A stretch of DNA of 64,000 nucleotides from Paenibacillus humicola (GTDB lineage: Bacteria > Bacillota > Bacilli > Paenibacillales > Paenibacillaceae), in contig NZ_JAQGPL010000001.1 of assembly GCF_028826105.1 (NCBI RefSeq), positions 956,501 through 1,020,500 on the forward strand, read 5' to 3'. The notes beneath the pieces were generated by a model that was not told the origin of the DNA, made no database searches, and worked only from the letters and a program-made list of their open reading frames with translations. Positions 8,710 to 17,629 of this stretch are shown in pieces. Each line of letters starts with the position of its first letter. Positions within the stretch are counted from its first letter, which is position 1. Both the position numbers and the translations under genes were made by a program.

Positions 8710-8759
8710 AAGCACCGTAAAGGACGCGGATTCACACGCGTCGTTTACGGTGCTTTTTT
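8710..8759 (+). terminator. Terminator in the Tad operon leader (possible attenuator)
   Basis: A 12-bp stem (8710-8721 with 8743-8754) is extended by an inner GACGCG/CGCGTC stem (8723-8728 with 8737-8742) and followed by T6. No plus-strand gene lies upstream to be terminated (the neighbour is divergent), so the hairpin sits between the presumed operon promoter and its first gene, as an attenuator would. Confidence 0.8.
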
Positions 8760-8806
8760 GCGTTTTATTTCTCTTGCATCATTGCCGGGAAGGAGTGTTG
8801 GAACCG

Positions 8807-9913
8807 ATGTCCAAGCAGCAGTTCGTCATCGCTGTTAAAGAAGCGGATTACATTGAACGGCTGGGCGAATATATTCGTCATTCCCCTTTCGGGGAGCAGT
8901 GGCAAATGACCGCCTTTACGAACCGTACCGCCTTCCGCCATTTTATCCGGGCCGGGTATCCCATCCATTTCATTGCGGCCCAGTCACACATGCTGGAGGA
9001 ACTGGAGGACCGGGACCTCGGCGTTCCGACGGCGGCGCTTGTTATGCGGACGGGCGAATGTCCCGGCCGGCCGGAAATTTTACAGTATCAGCCGCTGCCC
9101 CGGCTGCTTCAGGCGGTATCTGCCGTCTGCGCGGCAGCAGGCGTCCGGCCGGAGGGAGGCGTTTCGGGCGGGAAAGCGGCCGTTGCGGCCGTGTATTCCG
9201 CGTCCGGAGGCATCGGCAAGACAACGCTGGCGCTGCATCTGTCCCAGCTGGCCGGCGTGCGGGGCATGCGGGTATTTTATTTGAACCTGGAGCCGTGGAA
9301 TGCGACCTCGCTGTGGTTTGGGGATGAAGCCAGTGACGATTTGCCGTACATGCTTTACACGCTGCAGACCCAGCCGGACAAGTCCGCCTTGCGGTTGACG
9401 GAGCTTCGGCGAAGGCATCCGGCAATGGGACTTGACTACTTCGCGCCTTGCGGCAACCCGGACGAGCTGCTCGAGCTGTCACCGGACAACGCACGCCTTC
9501 TGATCGATACGATTGCCGGATCGGGGCAGTACGATCTCGTTGTGGCGGATACGGGCTGGGGCTTGAACCGTCTGCATGTTGAGGTGCTTCTGGCGGCGGA
9601 TTACCCGCTGTGGCTGGTCGGCCGAGACGAGGTTTCCAGACGCAAGACGGAAGCGGCGCTGCGCTATGCCGAACGGAAATGGGGCCGCAGCTTTGAAGAA
9701 GCGAAGCGGCGGTTCCGGTTCCTGCTGGCGGGAGAAGGCTCGCGCGCATCCGGCTTTGACGAACGGCTGAAGATCCGCTTTGACGGCGAAATCCCCTTTG
9801 TCGAAGAATGGCGGCGGGCCGGCGAACCGTTCGGTGCACAAGGCTCGGCGGCATATCGTACCGCGGCGGAAGCGCTGCTCGGCAGAGCGGCCGCCTCCCG
9901 AAAGGAGGGATAA
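8807..9913 (+). CDS. TadZ/CpaE-like pilus assembly ATPase
   Basis: 368 residues. The N-terminal 120 residues are a receiver-like region without recognisable phosphorylation motifs. It is followed by a ParA/MinD-type ATPase with a deviant Walker A, SASGGIGKTTLAL (about residue 130), and a VADTGWGL segment in the Walker B position. In Tad systems TadZ/CpaE localises the secretion complex at the inner face of the membrane. ATG 8807 follows GGAAGGAG at 8788-8795; upstream in-frame codons lie in the terminator loop region. First gene of an operon of nine or ten genes; the next gene follows after 5 bp. Confidence 0.85.
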   Translation: MSKQQFVIAVKEADYIERLGEYIRHSPFGEQWQMTAFTNRTAFRHFIRAGYPIHFIAAQSHMLEELEDRDLGVPTAALVMRTGECPGRPEILQYQPLPRLLQAVSAVCAAAGVRPEGGVSGGKAAVAAVYSASGGIGKTTLALHLSQLAGVRGMRVFYLNLEPWNATSLWFGDEASDDLPYMLYTLQTQPDKSALRLTELRRRHPAMGLDYFAPCGNPDELLELSPDNARLLIDTIAGSGQYDLVVADTGWGLNRLHVEVLLAADYPLWLVGRDEVSRRKTEAALRYAERKWGRSFEEAKRRFRFLLAGEGSRASGFDERLKIRFDGEIPFVEEWRRAGEPFGAQGSAAYRTAAEALLGRAAASRKEG

Positions 9914-9918
9914 GCGAA

Positions 9919-11151
9919 GTGGAGGAAGCGGTGCAGACGCTTAAGGCGGCCATCCGTCAAGATTTGGATTTGGACCATGCGGCTCCGGACGGGGAGTTTA
10001 TGGAACGGATCGAGAGGGCCGTTTTTACCTGGAGCCGGGATCACCCGCTGACGGCTTCCGAGAAGGCGCGGCTTGTCCGGCGGCTGTTTCATTCGTTTCG
10101 CGGCCTGGATGTGCTTCAGCCCCTGATGGATGACCCGTCGGTGACGGAAATTATGATTAACAGCCACGAGGAGCTGTTCGTCGAGCGCGGCGGCAGACTG
10201 AGCCGGCTGCCGGCCGCGTTCGAAAGCCGGGAGCGGCTGGAGGATATTATCCAGTCCGTCGTCGCCGGCGTTAACCGGGTCGTCAACGAGTCGACGCCGA
10301 TCGTGGACGCCAGGCTGAAGGACGGCTCGCGCGTCCATATCGTGCTTCCGCCCGTCGCTTTGAAAGGGCCGACGATGACGATTCGCAAGTTTCCCGCGAA
10401 GCCGCTTCATATGGACGAGCTTGTCGGGCTTGGCGCACTGACGAAAGAGGCGGCCGATACGTTGAGTCAGCTCGTCCGGGCGAAATACAACCTGTTTATC
10501 AGCGGCGGAACGGGATCGGGAAAAACGACGTTTCTGAACGCGTTGTCCCAGTTCATTCCGGAGGATGAACGGATCGTCACCATCGAGGACTCCGCAGAGC
10601 TGCAAATTCGCACCGTGCCGAATCTGGTTTCGCTTGAGACGCGCAATGCGAATACGGAAGGGCGGGGCGAGATCGCCATCCGCGACCTGATCCGCGCATC
10701 GCTTCGGATGAGGCCGGACCGGATCATCGTCGGCGAGGTCAGAGGCGCGGAAGCGGTCGATATGCTTCAGGCGATGAACACGGGGCATGACGGGTCCTTA
10801 AGCACCGGGCATGCCAACAGCGCGCGCGACATGATGTCCCGGCTGGAAACGATGGCGCTGTCCGGCGCCGACCTCCCCCTTGCCGTTATCCGGCAGCAGA
10901 TCGGTTCGGCGATCGATATCGTCGTTCATTTGTCGAGGCTGCGGGACCGCTCCCGGCGGGTGCTGGAGATCAGCGAGGTCATCGGCGCCGGCGAAGAAGG
11001 CGCCCGGCTTCAGCCGCTCTACCGGTTTGAAGAAGAGGGCGAGCGGGACGGAAGGGTAATCGGAAGCTTGAAACGGACGCCGAACGTGATGCAGCGGATA
11101 TGGAAGCTGCGAATGGCCGGCATTTCCCGGCTCGAAGAGGTGGAGGCATGA
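9919..11151 (+). CDS. cpaF: CpaF/TadA secretion ATPase
   Basis: 410-residue type II/IV secretion ATPase that powers Flp pilus extension. An N-terminal helical domain is followed by the ATPase core with Walker A GGTGSGKTT (about residue 196), the TIEDSAELQI Asp box, Walker B IIVGEVRGAEAVDML, and the His box LSTGHANSARDM. The start is GTG 9919, nine bases after AAAGGAGGG; the 37 codons open upstream overlap tadZ. The stop overlaps the tadB start (ATGA), so translation is coupled. Confidence 0.95.
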   Translation: MEEAVQTLKAAIRQDLDLDHAAPDGEFMERIERAVFTWSRDHPLTASEKARLVRRLFHSFRGLDVLQPLMDDPSVTEIMINSHEELFVERGGRLSRLPAAFESRERLEDIIQSVVAGVNRVVNESTPIVDARLKDGSRVHIVLPPVALKGPTMTIRKFPAKPLHMDELVGLGALTKEAADTLSQLVRAKYNLFISGGTGSGKTTFLNALSQFIPEDERIVTIEDSAELQIRTVPNLVSLETRNANTEGRGEIAIRDLIRASLRMRPDRIIVGEVRGAEAVDMLQAMNTGHDGSLSTGHANSARDMMSRLETMALSGADLPLAVIRQQIGSAIDIVVHLSRLRDRSRRVLEISEVIGAGEEGARLQPLYRFEEEGERDGRVIGSLKRTPNVMQRIWKLRMAGISRLEEVEA

Positions 11152-11975
11152 AGAAGTCCGCCGGGATAAGCCGCCTGTTGGAATGGATGGGCTGGCCCGG
11201 GACGGCCGGGGCCGCTTCCGGCAGAACGTACCGCCTGCCCGACTATACGGATTACCGCCTGAGCAGGCGGCAGTTTTTCACCGCTGCAGGCTGCGGGTGC
11301 GGAATCGTGTTCGCGGCGGCTTACTTGTTTTACCACTCTGCGGCGGCGGCGTTCGTCTTGTCTCTGCTGGGAGCCGCAGCGCCGCGTATTCATCGCCGCG
11401 CGCTGCTGGAGCGGAGAAGAGCCAATCTGACGCTGCAGTTTAAAGAGGCGTTGTATTCGCTCAGCTCATCGCTGGCAGCCGGCCGGTCGGTCGAAAATGC
11501 ATTCGCGGCGGCTCTCGAGGATTTGAAGCTGATGTACCCCGATCCGGATACGGCGGTGCTGAAGGAATTCGAGATTATTCGGACCCGCCTGACTTACGGC
11601 GAGCCGCTCGAGCAGGCGCTGTCCGATTTCAGCAGACGCGCCGCAATCGACGACGTCGATCAGTTTTGCGACGTGTTTGTCACATGCAAGCGCTCCGGAG
11701 GAGATTTGGTGGAGGTCATCCGGCGCACATCGCAGACGATCGGCGAGAAGCTTGAGGTACAGCAGGAAATCGCCGTTATGATTGCCCAGAAACGGTACGA
11801 ATCGCGCATTATGATGGCCGTTCCGTTCGTTTTTCTCGCTTTTCTAGGCTTCGCCGCGCCCGATTATATGAAGCCGCTGTACGCGGGAATCGGCTATGCG
11901 GTCTTGACGATTTCGCTCCTGCTGCTCTCCGTTTGCTTTTGGCTGATGGCGAAGGTTATGAATATTCGCATTTAG
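11148..11975 (+). CDS. tadB: Tad pilus platform protein TadB
   Basis: 275 residues, type II secretion system F domain. It has two N-terminal membrane spans (about residues 42-80), a cytoplasmic T2SSF helical bundle beginning at TLQFKEALYSLSSSLAAGRS, and two C-terminal spans (about 222-270). It forms the inner-membrane platform together with TadC. The ATG overlaps the cpaF TGA by the ATGA arrangement. Typical TadB length. Confidence 0.9.
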   Translation: MKKSAGISRLLEWMGWPGTAGAASGRTYRLPDYTDYRLSRRQFFTAAGCGCGIVFAAAYLFYHSAAAAFVLSLLGAAAPRIHRRALLERRRANLTLQFKEALYSLSSSLAAGRSVENAFAAALEDLKLMYPDPDTAVLKEFEIIRTRLTYGEPLEQALSDFSRRAAIDDVDQFCDVFVTCKRSGGDLVEVIRRTSQTIGEKLEVQQEIAVMIAQKRYESRIMMAVPFVFLAFLGFAAPDYMKPLYAGIGYAVLTISLLLLSVCFWLMAKVMNIRI

Positions 11976-11988
11976 AGGGGGGAGCGGC

Positions 11989-12876
11989 GTGGCCGTACTT
12001 ATCGCCGCCGTCTTGATGACGGCGGTATGGCTCGGAGCTTTGGCGGTCGCCGAGCGGACAAAGCGTCAGGGCAACGGGGCTGCGCAGCCGACCGGGATTG
12101 CCGCAATGAATCATCTGTACGGCAGGCGGTTCCTCATGATGCCGTTCCGGCTGTTATTAGACCGCGTCGGCATTTGGGACCGGCTTCAGCCGTTTATGTC
12201 CGGTCTTCATAGCAAGCTCCTCATTCTGCAGGGCGGACGATGGACGGTCGAGTCGACCAGGCAGTATGCGGCGTTTACAATTGGCTCCGGCTACGGATTT
12301 GCGCTTGCCGGCGCATGGCTGGCCGCGCTTAGCGGGGAGCGGCTCGTATTTGCCGTCGGCGCGCTGGTCGGCGTCGTTTTCCCCGCTGCCAAATGGCGGG
12401 ACGTCAGCAAAAAAGTGGAGACGCGGAGGCAGGATATTCAGCTGGTGCTGCCGGAGCTGCTCGATAAGCTGATGCTGCTCATCGGGGCGGGTGAAACGGT
12501 ACAGCGGGCGCTCTTCAAATGCGCCGAGCGCCGAAAAGGGCAGTCCCACCCTCTATACGAGGAGCTGCGCCGCGCGACTGAAGCCGTCCGCAACGGGGAG
12601 TCGTTCGCGGCTGCGATCGAGGCGTTCAGCCGCCGCTGCGCCGTCCAGGAGGTGTCGGTATTTACGACGACGCTGCTCCTCAATTCCCGCCGGGGCGGCG
12701 ACCGGCTGGCGCTTGCGCTGAAGGAGCTGTCGTATGCGCTGTGGGAGAAACGGAAGTCGGTCGCCCGGGCAAGAGGCGAGGAAGCATCCTCGAAGCTTGT
12801 TTTTCCGCTGGTTGGCGTGTTTCTTGTTTTGATGGTGCTGGTTGCATCGCCGGCTATTTTGCTGCTGGGGAAATAG
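11989..12876 (+). CDS. tadC: Tad pilus platform protein TadC
   Basis: 295 residues, the second T2SSF-domain protein of the Tad platform. It has an N-terminal span, two central spans (about 90-130), the cytoplasmic bundle with LVLPELLDKLMLLIGAGETV, and a C-terminal span ending at the stop. GTG start 11989 behind GAGGGGGGAG. It lies 13 bp from tadB; the tadB-tadC pair is the usual order. Confidence 0.9.
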   Translation: MAVLIAAVLMTAVWLGALAVAERTKRQGNGAAQPTGIAAMNHLYGRRFLMMPFRLLLDRVGIWDRLQPFMSGLHSKLLILQGGRWTVESTRQYAAFTIGSGYGFALAGAWLAALSGERLVFAVGALVGVVFPAAKWRDVSKKVETRRQDIQLVLPELLDKLMLLIGAGETVQRALFKCAERRKGQSHPLYEELRRATEAVRNGESFAAAIEAFSRRCAVQEVSVFTTTLLLNSRRGGDRLALALKELSYALWEKRKSVARARGEEASSKLVFPLVGVFLVLMVLVASPAILLLGK

Positions 12877-12925
12877 TGTACCGCCGTATCGTGCGGCGAA
12901 AAAAATTGCAGAGGAGACAACTCGA

Positions 12926-13111
12926 ATGAGCAAGCTTTGGAATGGAGCAGTACGTCTGTGGAAATCGGAGGAAGGCATCGGAACGTTGGAAATCGTTTTG
13001 ATCATTGCCGTCATCATCCTCCTCGCGCTGTTATTCAAAAATTGGATTATCGGGCTGATGAACAATTTGACGGGCAAAGCCAGCAAGCAGGCGGATGAAA
13101 TTTTCAGCTAG
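12926..13111 (+). CDS. flp: Flp-type (type IVb) pilin
   Basis: 61 residues. Leader MSKLWNGAVRLWKSEEG, then a predicted prepilin peptidase site G|IGTLE with Glu at +5 of the mature protein, and a hydrophobic helix of about 20 residues with a short charged end. This is the Flp1-like major pilin of Gram-positive Tad systems and the substrate of the prepilin peptidase encoded at 17.1 kb. AGAGGAG is positioned before ATG 12926. Its 3' end overlaps the next gene by 17 bp. Confidence 0.88.
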   Translation: MSKLWNGAVRLWKSEEGIGTLEIVLIIAVIILLALLFKNWIIGLMNNLTGKASKQADEIFS

Positions 13112-13823
13112 ATTTCACAAGCTGCTCAAGCGGCTGCCGCTTCGGAGCGAAGAAGGGGGCTTCGCAGTCGAAGCTTCACTCGTCCTGCCCGTCGTGTTCG
13201 GCACGCTGCTGGCGATGATTTTGTTCAGCATGTACGTTTACCAGCAGGTAATCGTATACAGCGCGGCGTCCATTACAGCGGAACGAGCCGCTTTTCGCTG
13301 GGACAACAGCTACCGGGAGAAGATGAACGGCATGGGCATTACGGGCAAATACGACGGTTTATATTGGCGGATGTCCGGGAACGGCGCGCTTCAATCGCTG
13401 TTTCAAACCGGAGGCGGAGAGAACTCCGGCGAGACGGCAATCGATTTCGGAGGCGCAGCGCCTGCAGGAGAAGATGGTGCTTCCGGACTCCCGGTTTTAA
13501 AAATGGAGAAAGCCGTCTCCCGTGTTCCCGATTCTTACGAAGGGCGAATACGCTACAGCTTTGGATTGCTCCAGAAAAAAATTTCGGTAACTCTACGCGA
13601 GCCGATGTCGGTCCCCGCCTTGAACAAGCTGCTTGGCCGATCCGAACCGGAAGCCGAGGCCGGAGCCGTCATTGTCGACCCGGTCGAATTTATTCGCGAC
13701 ATCGATTTGGTCCGCTACTATACGGCCAAGTTTAAGGAGGGGCCGGATGCCGGGAAGCAGCGGGAGCAGGCGTCCGAAGTGCTGGAGAGCCGGAAGGCGC
13801 TTGAATCGAAGCCTTCCTCTTAA
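13095..13823 (+). CDS. TadE-like pseudopilin
   Basis: 242 residues. The N-terminus has a basic leader and a processing site EEG|GFAVE (Glu at +5) followed by a hydrophobic helix SLVLPVVFGTLLAMILFSM; the remainder is an extracellular domain rich in Gly, Ser and charged residues. TadE/TadF-type minor pilins have this design. It overlaps flp by 17 bp, consistent with translational coupling. The C-terminal part has no family I recognise. Confidence 0.8.
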   Translation: MKFSARFHKLLKRLPLRSEEGGFAVEASLVLPVVFGTLLAMILFSMYVYQQVIVYSAASITAERAAFRWDNSYREKMNGMGITGKYDGLYWRMSGNGALQSLFQTGGGENSGETAIDFGGAAPAGEDGASGLPVLKMEKAVSRVPDSYEGRIRYSFGLLQKKISVTLREPMSVPALNKLLGRSEPEAEAGAVIVDPVEFIRDIDLVRYYTAKFKEGPDAGKQREQASEVLESRKALESKPSS

Positions 13824-13860
13824 CGAGTGCGACATCCGTTTGAAAGGAGGCAGCGAGGCG

Positions 13861-16116
13861 ATGCTGCGGCAAAACCGGCACAAGCCGTCCGGAATAGGTG
13901 CCGGAAAGAAATGGCGCAGGTTTATATACGGCGATGACGGGGCGGTATCAATCTATCTCGTTATCGCGGCAACCGGTATTTTATTGCTCATGTCCGTGCT
14001 TGTCGATTTTGCCAGAGTGGCGGCTTTCCGCAAACAGCTGGAGCTGTCGGCGGAATCGGGAATCCGATCGTCGCTGTCCGCTTACGACGAGTCGCTTTAC
14101 GAGCGTTACGGCTTGTTCGGCGCCGGCGGAACGGACCGAAATGCGATTTTTTCACGCGTCGCGCAGCATAATTGGGAAGCTTCGAACGGCAGGTTCCGCC
14201 TGCTGGACATCCAATACGGGTCGTCGCATGTTAACAGCTACGAGGTGCTCGGAACGCATGCCGTGTTTAAACGTCAAGTGCTGGAAGAAATGAAATACAA
14301 GGCTCCGATCGATTTTACGCTGGAGGTCGCTTCCCGTTTTGCGCCGGCGGCGTCGGCGATGAAGGAAGCTTCGGCGACCGTTCGGCTTCTGGGGCAAATT
14401 CGCGGCTTGTACGATAAGAGAGAGGCTCATCTGGCGAAGGTGCTGAGCCTTCAGCGCGAAGCGGCGAAAGCGGGCGAAGACGGGATCGCCGAGCTTGTGC
14501 CGGTCAAGCTGCATCACGCCATTGCCGGCAATACGGCACTCAGCGTGGCGGCCGGCTACGGTGCTTATCTCGATTGGATTCGGCACGACGCCTCGCTTAA
14601 AGAGGGCGAAATGCCGTTATTTTCCGAAGCGATTGCTTCTTTTGCAAGCAATGCCCGCTCCGTATCGGGCGAACTGCGGTCGAACAGCCGCAAGGCGCTT
14701 AGCCGGCATCAGGAGCTGGAGAAGCAGGCCTACCAAGAGCTTGAAGAAGCACGAAAATTCAACGACGAGATGCAGCAGGCGGTACGAAACATGATTGCGG
14801 AAGAGGGAAAGACGAATACGGGGTATGACCGTGTGGGAAACAACGGCCAGTTGAAAGGAGCCTCTCCATCCGGGGCTTCAACCGGAGACCTCGCGCAAAT
14901 GCAGCAGTCCAGGCAGGCGGTTCAGCAGCTCATACTGCCTTTGGAATGGTTCGACAGCTATCGGAACGAACTTTCCTCGCAAACGGCCGCTTTCGCTTCC
15001 TTCGATTCGGAAGCGGCCGGTTTTCAGTCGAGCGTTTCGGCTTCACTGGGCGGAGGCGGATCTGCCGCTCTGCTGACAGAAGGGGCGGCTCAGCTGCGTC
15101 TCGCCTATGAGCAGTATGCGGCAAAATATATTGAACCCGGCACTGTAATTAATGCCAGGGAGCAGCAGATGAAAGAAAGACAATCCACGGACGCCGAACA
15201 CAAGAAAAAAGAAGCGGAAGCGAAGTCGAAGCTGGGCGAGGTTCGCAGTATGCTGCACGGCATCACCGCCGTCCCGCAGCTCGAGGAGCATCAGCAGTTG
15301 TTTGACGAGGTCCGCAAACGGTTTGAGGCGAATTTGGCGTTCAATCAACTGGCGGATGCGGACGGCAGTGAAACGGCTGACGTTGTGGACGACCCGGAAG
15401 ACGCTTCGGAGGCTTCGATGTCGCAAATGGGTGCCGTCTTCGGCGGAATCGCCGATATGCTGGACGGCATTCGCGATCCGCTTTACTTGAATGAGTATGT
15501 CGTTCACCGGTTTCATACGTTCGATCCGCAGAAGCTGCAGGCAATATTCGAAAACGGGGATAAAAATGAGTTTGCCCATGCGCTCAGCTTTAACAATCAG
15601 GAAGCGGAGTACGTCTTATACGGGTTCTATCACCCGTCTGCGAATATCGCCGCCGCTTACGGCGAAATCTTTTCCGTCCGGCTTGCCGTCCGCACGATGG
15701 AAGGGCTGATCGAATATGCCAAAACGGGCAATCCGCTGCTCGTGCTTGTCAGCGCCGTCCTGTACGGGATCGAAAAATCGCTGGAAGACATGATGACCCT
15801 GGCCCGTACCGGTTCGACGCCGTTTTCGAAGTATGTATCCGTTCAAGTGAGTTATCTGGATTATTTGCGCCTCTTTCTGATGCTGCACGGCGGAGGCGAA
15901 AGCAGGACGGCCCGGATGATCGCTGTTATCGAGCAAAATACAGGCTTCGACCTTTCGCGGACCTCCACCGGGTTATCGGGTGAACTGAAAGCAAGCGTCA
16001 ATTTGTGGTTTTTGCCCGGCGTTATAAAAAGCTTCGTCAAATTCGGCGTTCTGAGCGGCTATGTAAAGGGCGGTCGTTATGAAGAAACTACCACGATCGG
16101 GTGGTCCTACGGTTAA
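13861..16116 (+). CDS. Large TadG/DUF5702-like pilus-associated protein
   Basis: 751 residues. One N-terminal span (AVSIYLVIAATGILLLMSVL, about residues 28-50) leads into ARVAAFRKQLELSAESGIRS and YDESLYERYGLFG, which resemble DUF5702 proteins of Firmicute Tad loci. The long extracytoplasmic part contains coiled-coil-like Glu/Lys/Ala-rich helices (about 270-560). Unlike its neighbours it lacks a Glu at +5 after the Gly, so it is probably not processed by the prepilin peptidase. ATG 13861 follows AAAGGAGG; the 76 codons open upstream overlap the preceding gene. Role inferred from operon position. Confidence 0.75.
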   Translation: MLRQNRHKPSGIGAGKKWRRFIYGDDGAVSIYLVIAATGILLLMSVLVDFARVAAFRKQLELSAESGIRSSLSAYDESLYERYGLFGAGGTDRNAIFSRVAQHNWEASNGRFRLLDIQYGSSHVNSYEVLGTHAVFKRQVLEEMKYKAPIDFTLEVASRFAPAASAMKEASATVRLLGQIRGLYDKREAHLAKVLSLQREAAKAGEDGIAELVPVKLHHAIAGNTALSVAAGYGAYLDWIRHDASLKEGEMPLFSEAIASFASNARSVSGELRSNSRKALSRHQELEKQAYQELEEARKFNDEMQQAVRNMIAEEGKTNTGYDRVGNNGQLKGASPSGASTGDLAQMQQSRQAVQQLILPLEWFDSYRNELSSQTAAFASFDSEAAGFQSSVSASLGGGGSAALLTEGAAQLRLAYEQYAAKYIEPGTVINAREQQMKERQSTDAEHKKKEAEAKSKLGEVRSMLHGITAVPQLEEHQQLFDEVRKRFEANLAFNQLADADGSETADVVDDPEDASEASMSQMGAVFGGIADMLDGIRDPLYLNEYVVHRFHTFDPQKLQAIFENGDKNEFAHALSFNNQEAEYVLYGFYHPSANIAAAYGEIFSVRLAVRTMEGLIEYAKTGNPLLVLVSAVLYGIEKSLEDMMTLARTGSTPFSKYVSVQVSYLDYLRLFLMLHGGGESRTARMIAVIEQNTGFDLSRTSTGLSGELKASVNLWFLPGVIKSFVKFGVLSGYVKGGRYEETTTIGWSYG

Positions 16117-17083
16117 TTGGCCCCGGAGGAGTCGGGCCGCCGCCGTAAAGGACCGGGGAGATGCGGGCAGCATTACGCTGGAGGCGTCGCTTACGATGCC
16201 GATTATGATGATGGTGATCCTGTTTTTTATCTTTTTGATCCGTATGTCCGCAGCAGAGATGGCGCTTCATGGCGCCGTATCTCAAACGGTTCGGCAGGCG
16301 GCCGCCGATATCCGTCCGGCAGCGCTTGCGGTGAAGCAGGTTTCCGACCGCATGCCCGATTCCTCTGAAAGGCTTGTGCCGCTTCCCGACATCGGCGAGG
16401 CGGCCGGCAAGCTTGCTGGATGGCTGCCGGACCCGGCAGGACCGCTGTTTTCCGCAATAAGCCGCGGCGAATGGAAGCAGACGCTACAGGATTATGCCGC
16501 TACGGAAATCGGACGCTCGGTCGTGGAGCCGATGCTGGGGCGCGAGGCGGACAAGACGGTGCTGAATCCGGACCGGGTTCGGCTGAGCAAGCTTTCGCTT
16601 CCCGATTTGAAGGATGGTGCGGAGCCTTACATCGGGCTGGAAGCGGAGTACGAGTTTATGCTGGGCCTTCCGTTCACGAAGCGCTCCATTGTCTTAAGAG
16701 AACAAGCCGAAGAAAGGGCGTGGATCGCAGATAGCGCTCCCGCTCCAAGCTACGAAGCGGAATCGGACGGCTCAAAGGCGCGGATCCAAATCGTTTCGAT
16801 CGCCCCGAACCCGTTAAGACCGGGAAGGAATGCGCATGTAACGGTCAAGACCGACCCCGGCCGGACCGTCTCGATCGAGGTACGCTATAAAAGCGGTCTC
16901 AGCACGGCGAAACATTTGGGCGACACGGCGGCGGACAGCGAAGGCGCAGCCGAATGGAGCTGGCTTGTTTCGGGCAATACGACGCCCGGAGTATGGGAGC
17001 TGACCGTTTCCGCGAACGACGGTACGAAGGTATCGCGTCATTTTATTGTAGAAAAGTCCGATTCCGGGCAACAAACGCCATAG
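16079..17083 (+). CDS. TadE/TadF-like pseudopilin with Ig-like C-terminal domain
   Basis: 334 residues. A basic leader ends in RGDAG|SITLE (Glu at +5), followed by the hydrophobic helix ASLTMPIMMMVILFFIFLI. The C-terminal 90 residues (from about RIQIVSIAPNP) look like a beta-sandwich of the bacterial Ig/CARDB kind with regular VTVKTDPG and WELTVSAND strands. The start overlaps the previous gene by 38 bp and has only a weak RBS, so expression probably depends on coupling. The pseudopilin-plus-adhesin-like-domain fusion suggests a surface-exposed minor subunit. Confidence 0.75.
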   Translation: MKKLPRSGGPTVNWPRRSRAAAVKDRGDAGSITLEASLTMPIMMMVILFFIFLIRMSAAEMALHGAVSQTVRQAAADIRPAALAVKQVSDRMPDSSERLVPLPDIGEAAGKLAGWLPDPAGPLFSAISRGEWKQTLQDYAATEIGRSVVEPMLGREADKTVLNPDRVRLSKLSLPDLKDGAEPYIGLEAEYEFMLGLPFTKRSIVLREQAEERAWIADSAPAPSYEAESDGSKARIQIVSIAPNPLRPGRNAHVTVKTDPGRTVSIEVRYKSGLSTAKHLGDTAADSEGAAEWSWLVSGNTTPGVWELTVSANDGTKVSRHFIVEKSDSGQQTP

Positions 17084-17098
17084 GGGGCTGTCATTTAC

Positions 17099-17614
17099 AT
17101 GATCGATTCAATTCCACTCGGCGCTGCGGCGGCGCTGCTATTATTCGCTCTCATAACGGATGTCAAAGCCATGCGAATTCCGAATCTGTTGACCGGCAGC
17201 TTTTTTACGGCAGGTCTCGGGTTTCATCTGCTGACGAACGGCTGGAACGGCGGTCTGAACGCGCTGGCCGGAGCGCTGGCGGGCTTTGTTCCGCTCTTGG
17301 TTCTTTATCTGTTCAAAGGCATCGGCGCAGGCGATGTGAAGCTGTTCGCGGCTCTTGGCGCCTGGATCGGGACAGCCCCCGTCCTGCAGGTGCTGGTGTA
17401 TACGATTTTTTATGCGGGCGGCGCGGGCGCTGCAATGGTGATTTTGAAAAGGTCGTTCGGCAGACGGATGGTGATGGGGACGCTATTGCTGCTTTTACCC
17501 CAGCAAGGCAGACTCAAAGCCGCGTGGGGAGCCTGGACCACGGGCGGGATACGCTTCCCGTTCATGATCGCCGTCACGCCCGGTGCATTAACGGCCTGGC
17601 TGCTGATGAATTAG
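17099..17614 (+). CDS. A24 family prepilin peptidase (TadV/CpaA)
   Basis: 171-residue membrane aspartic protease, the short form lacking the N-methyltransferase domain. The two catalytic aspartates are visible: Asp in LITDVKAMRIPN (residue 21) and the GxGD motif in GIGAGDVKLFAALG (about residue 80). It should cleave the leader peptides of the Flp pilin and the two pseudopilins upstream. RBS AGGGGG precedes ATG 17099; the next gene follows after 15 bp. Confidence 0.92.
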   Translation: MIDSIPLGAAAALLLFALITDVKAMRIPNLLTGSFFTAGLGFHLLTNGWNGGLNALAGALAGFVPLLVLYLFKGIGAGDVKLFAALGAWIGTAPVLQVLVYTIFYAGGAGAAMVILKRSFGRRMVMGTLLLLLPQQGRLKAAWGAWTTGGIRFPFMIAVTPGALTAWLLMN

Positions 17615-17629
17615 AAGGAGGATACGCCA

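Noticed and set aside
8709..8838. A leader peptide reading through the Tad-leader hairpin (MNLRKHRKGRGF...)
   Set aside because: The ATG has no ribosome binding site and the frame continues into the first gene out of frame.
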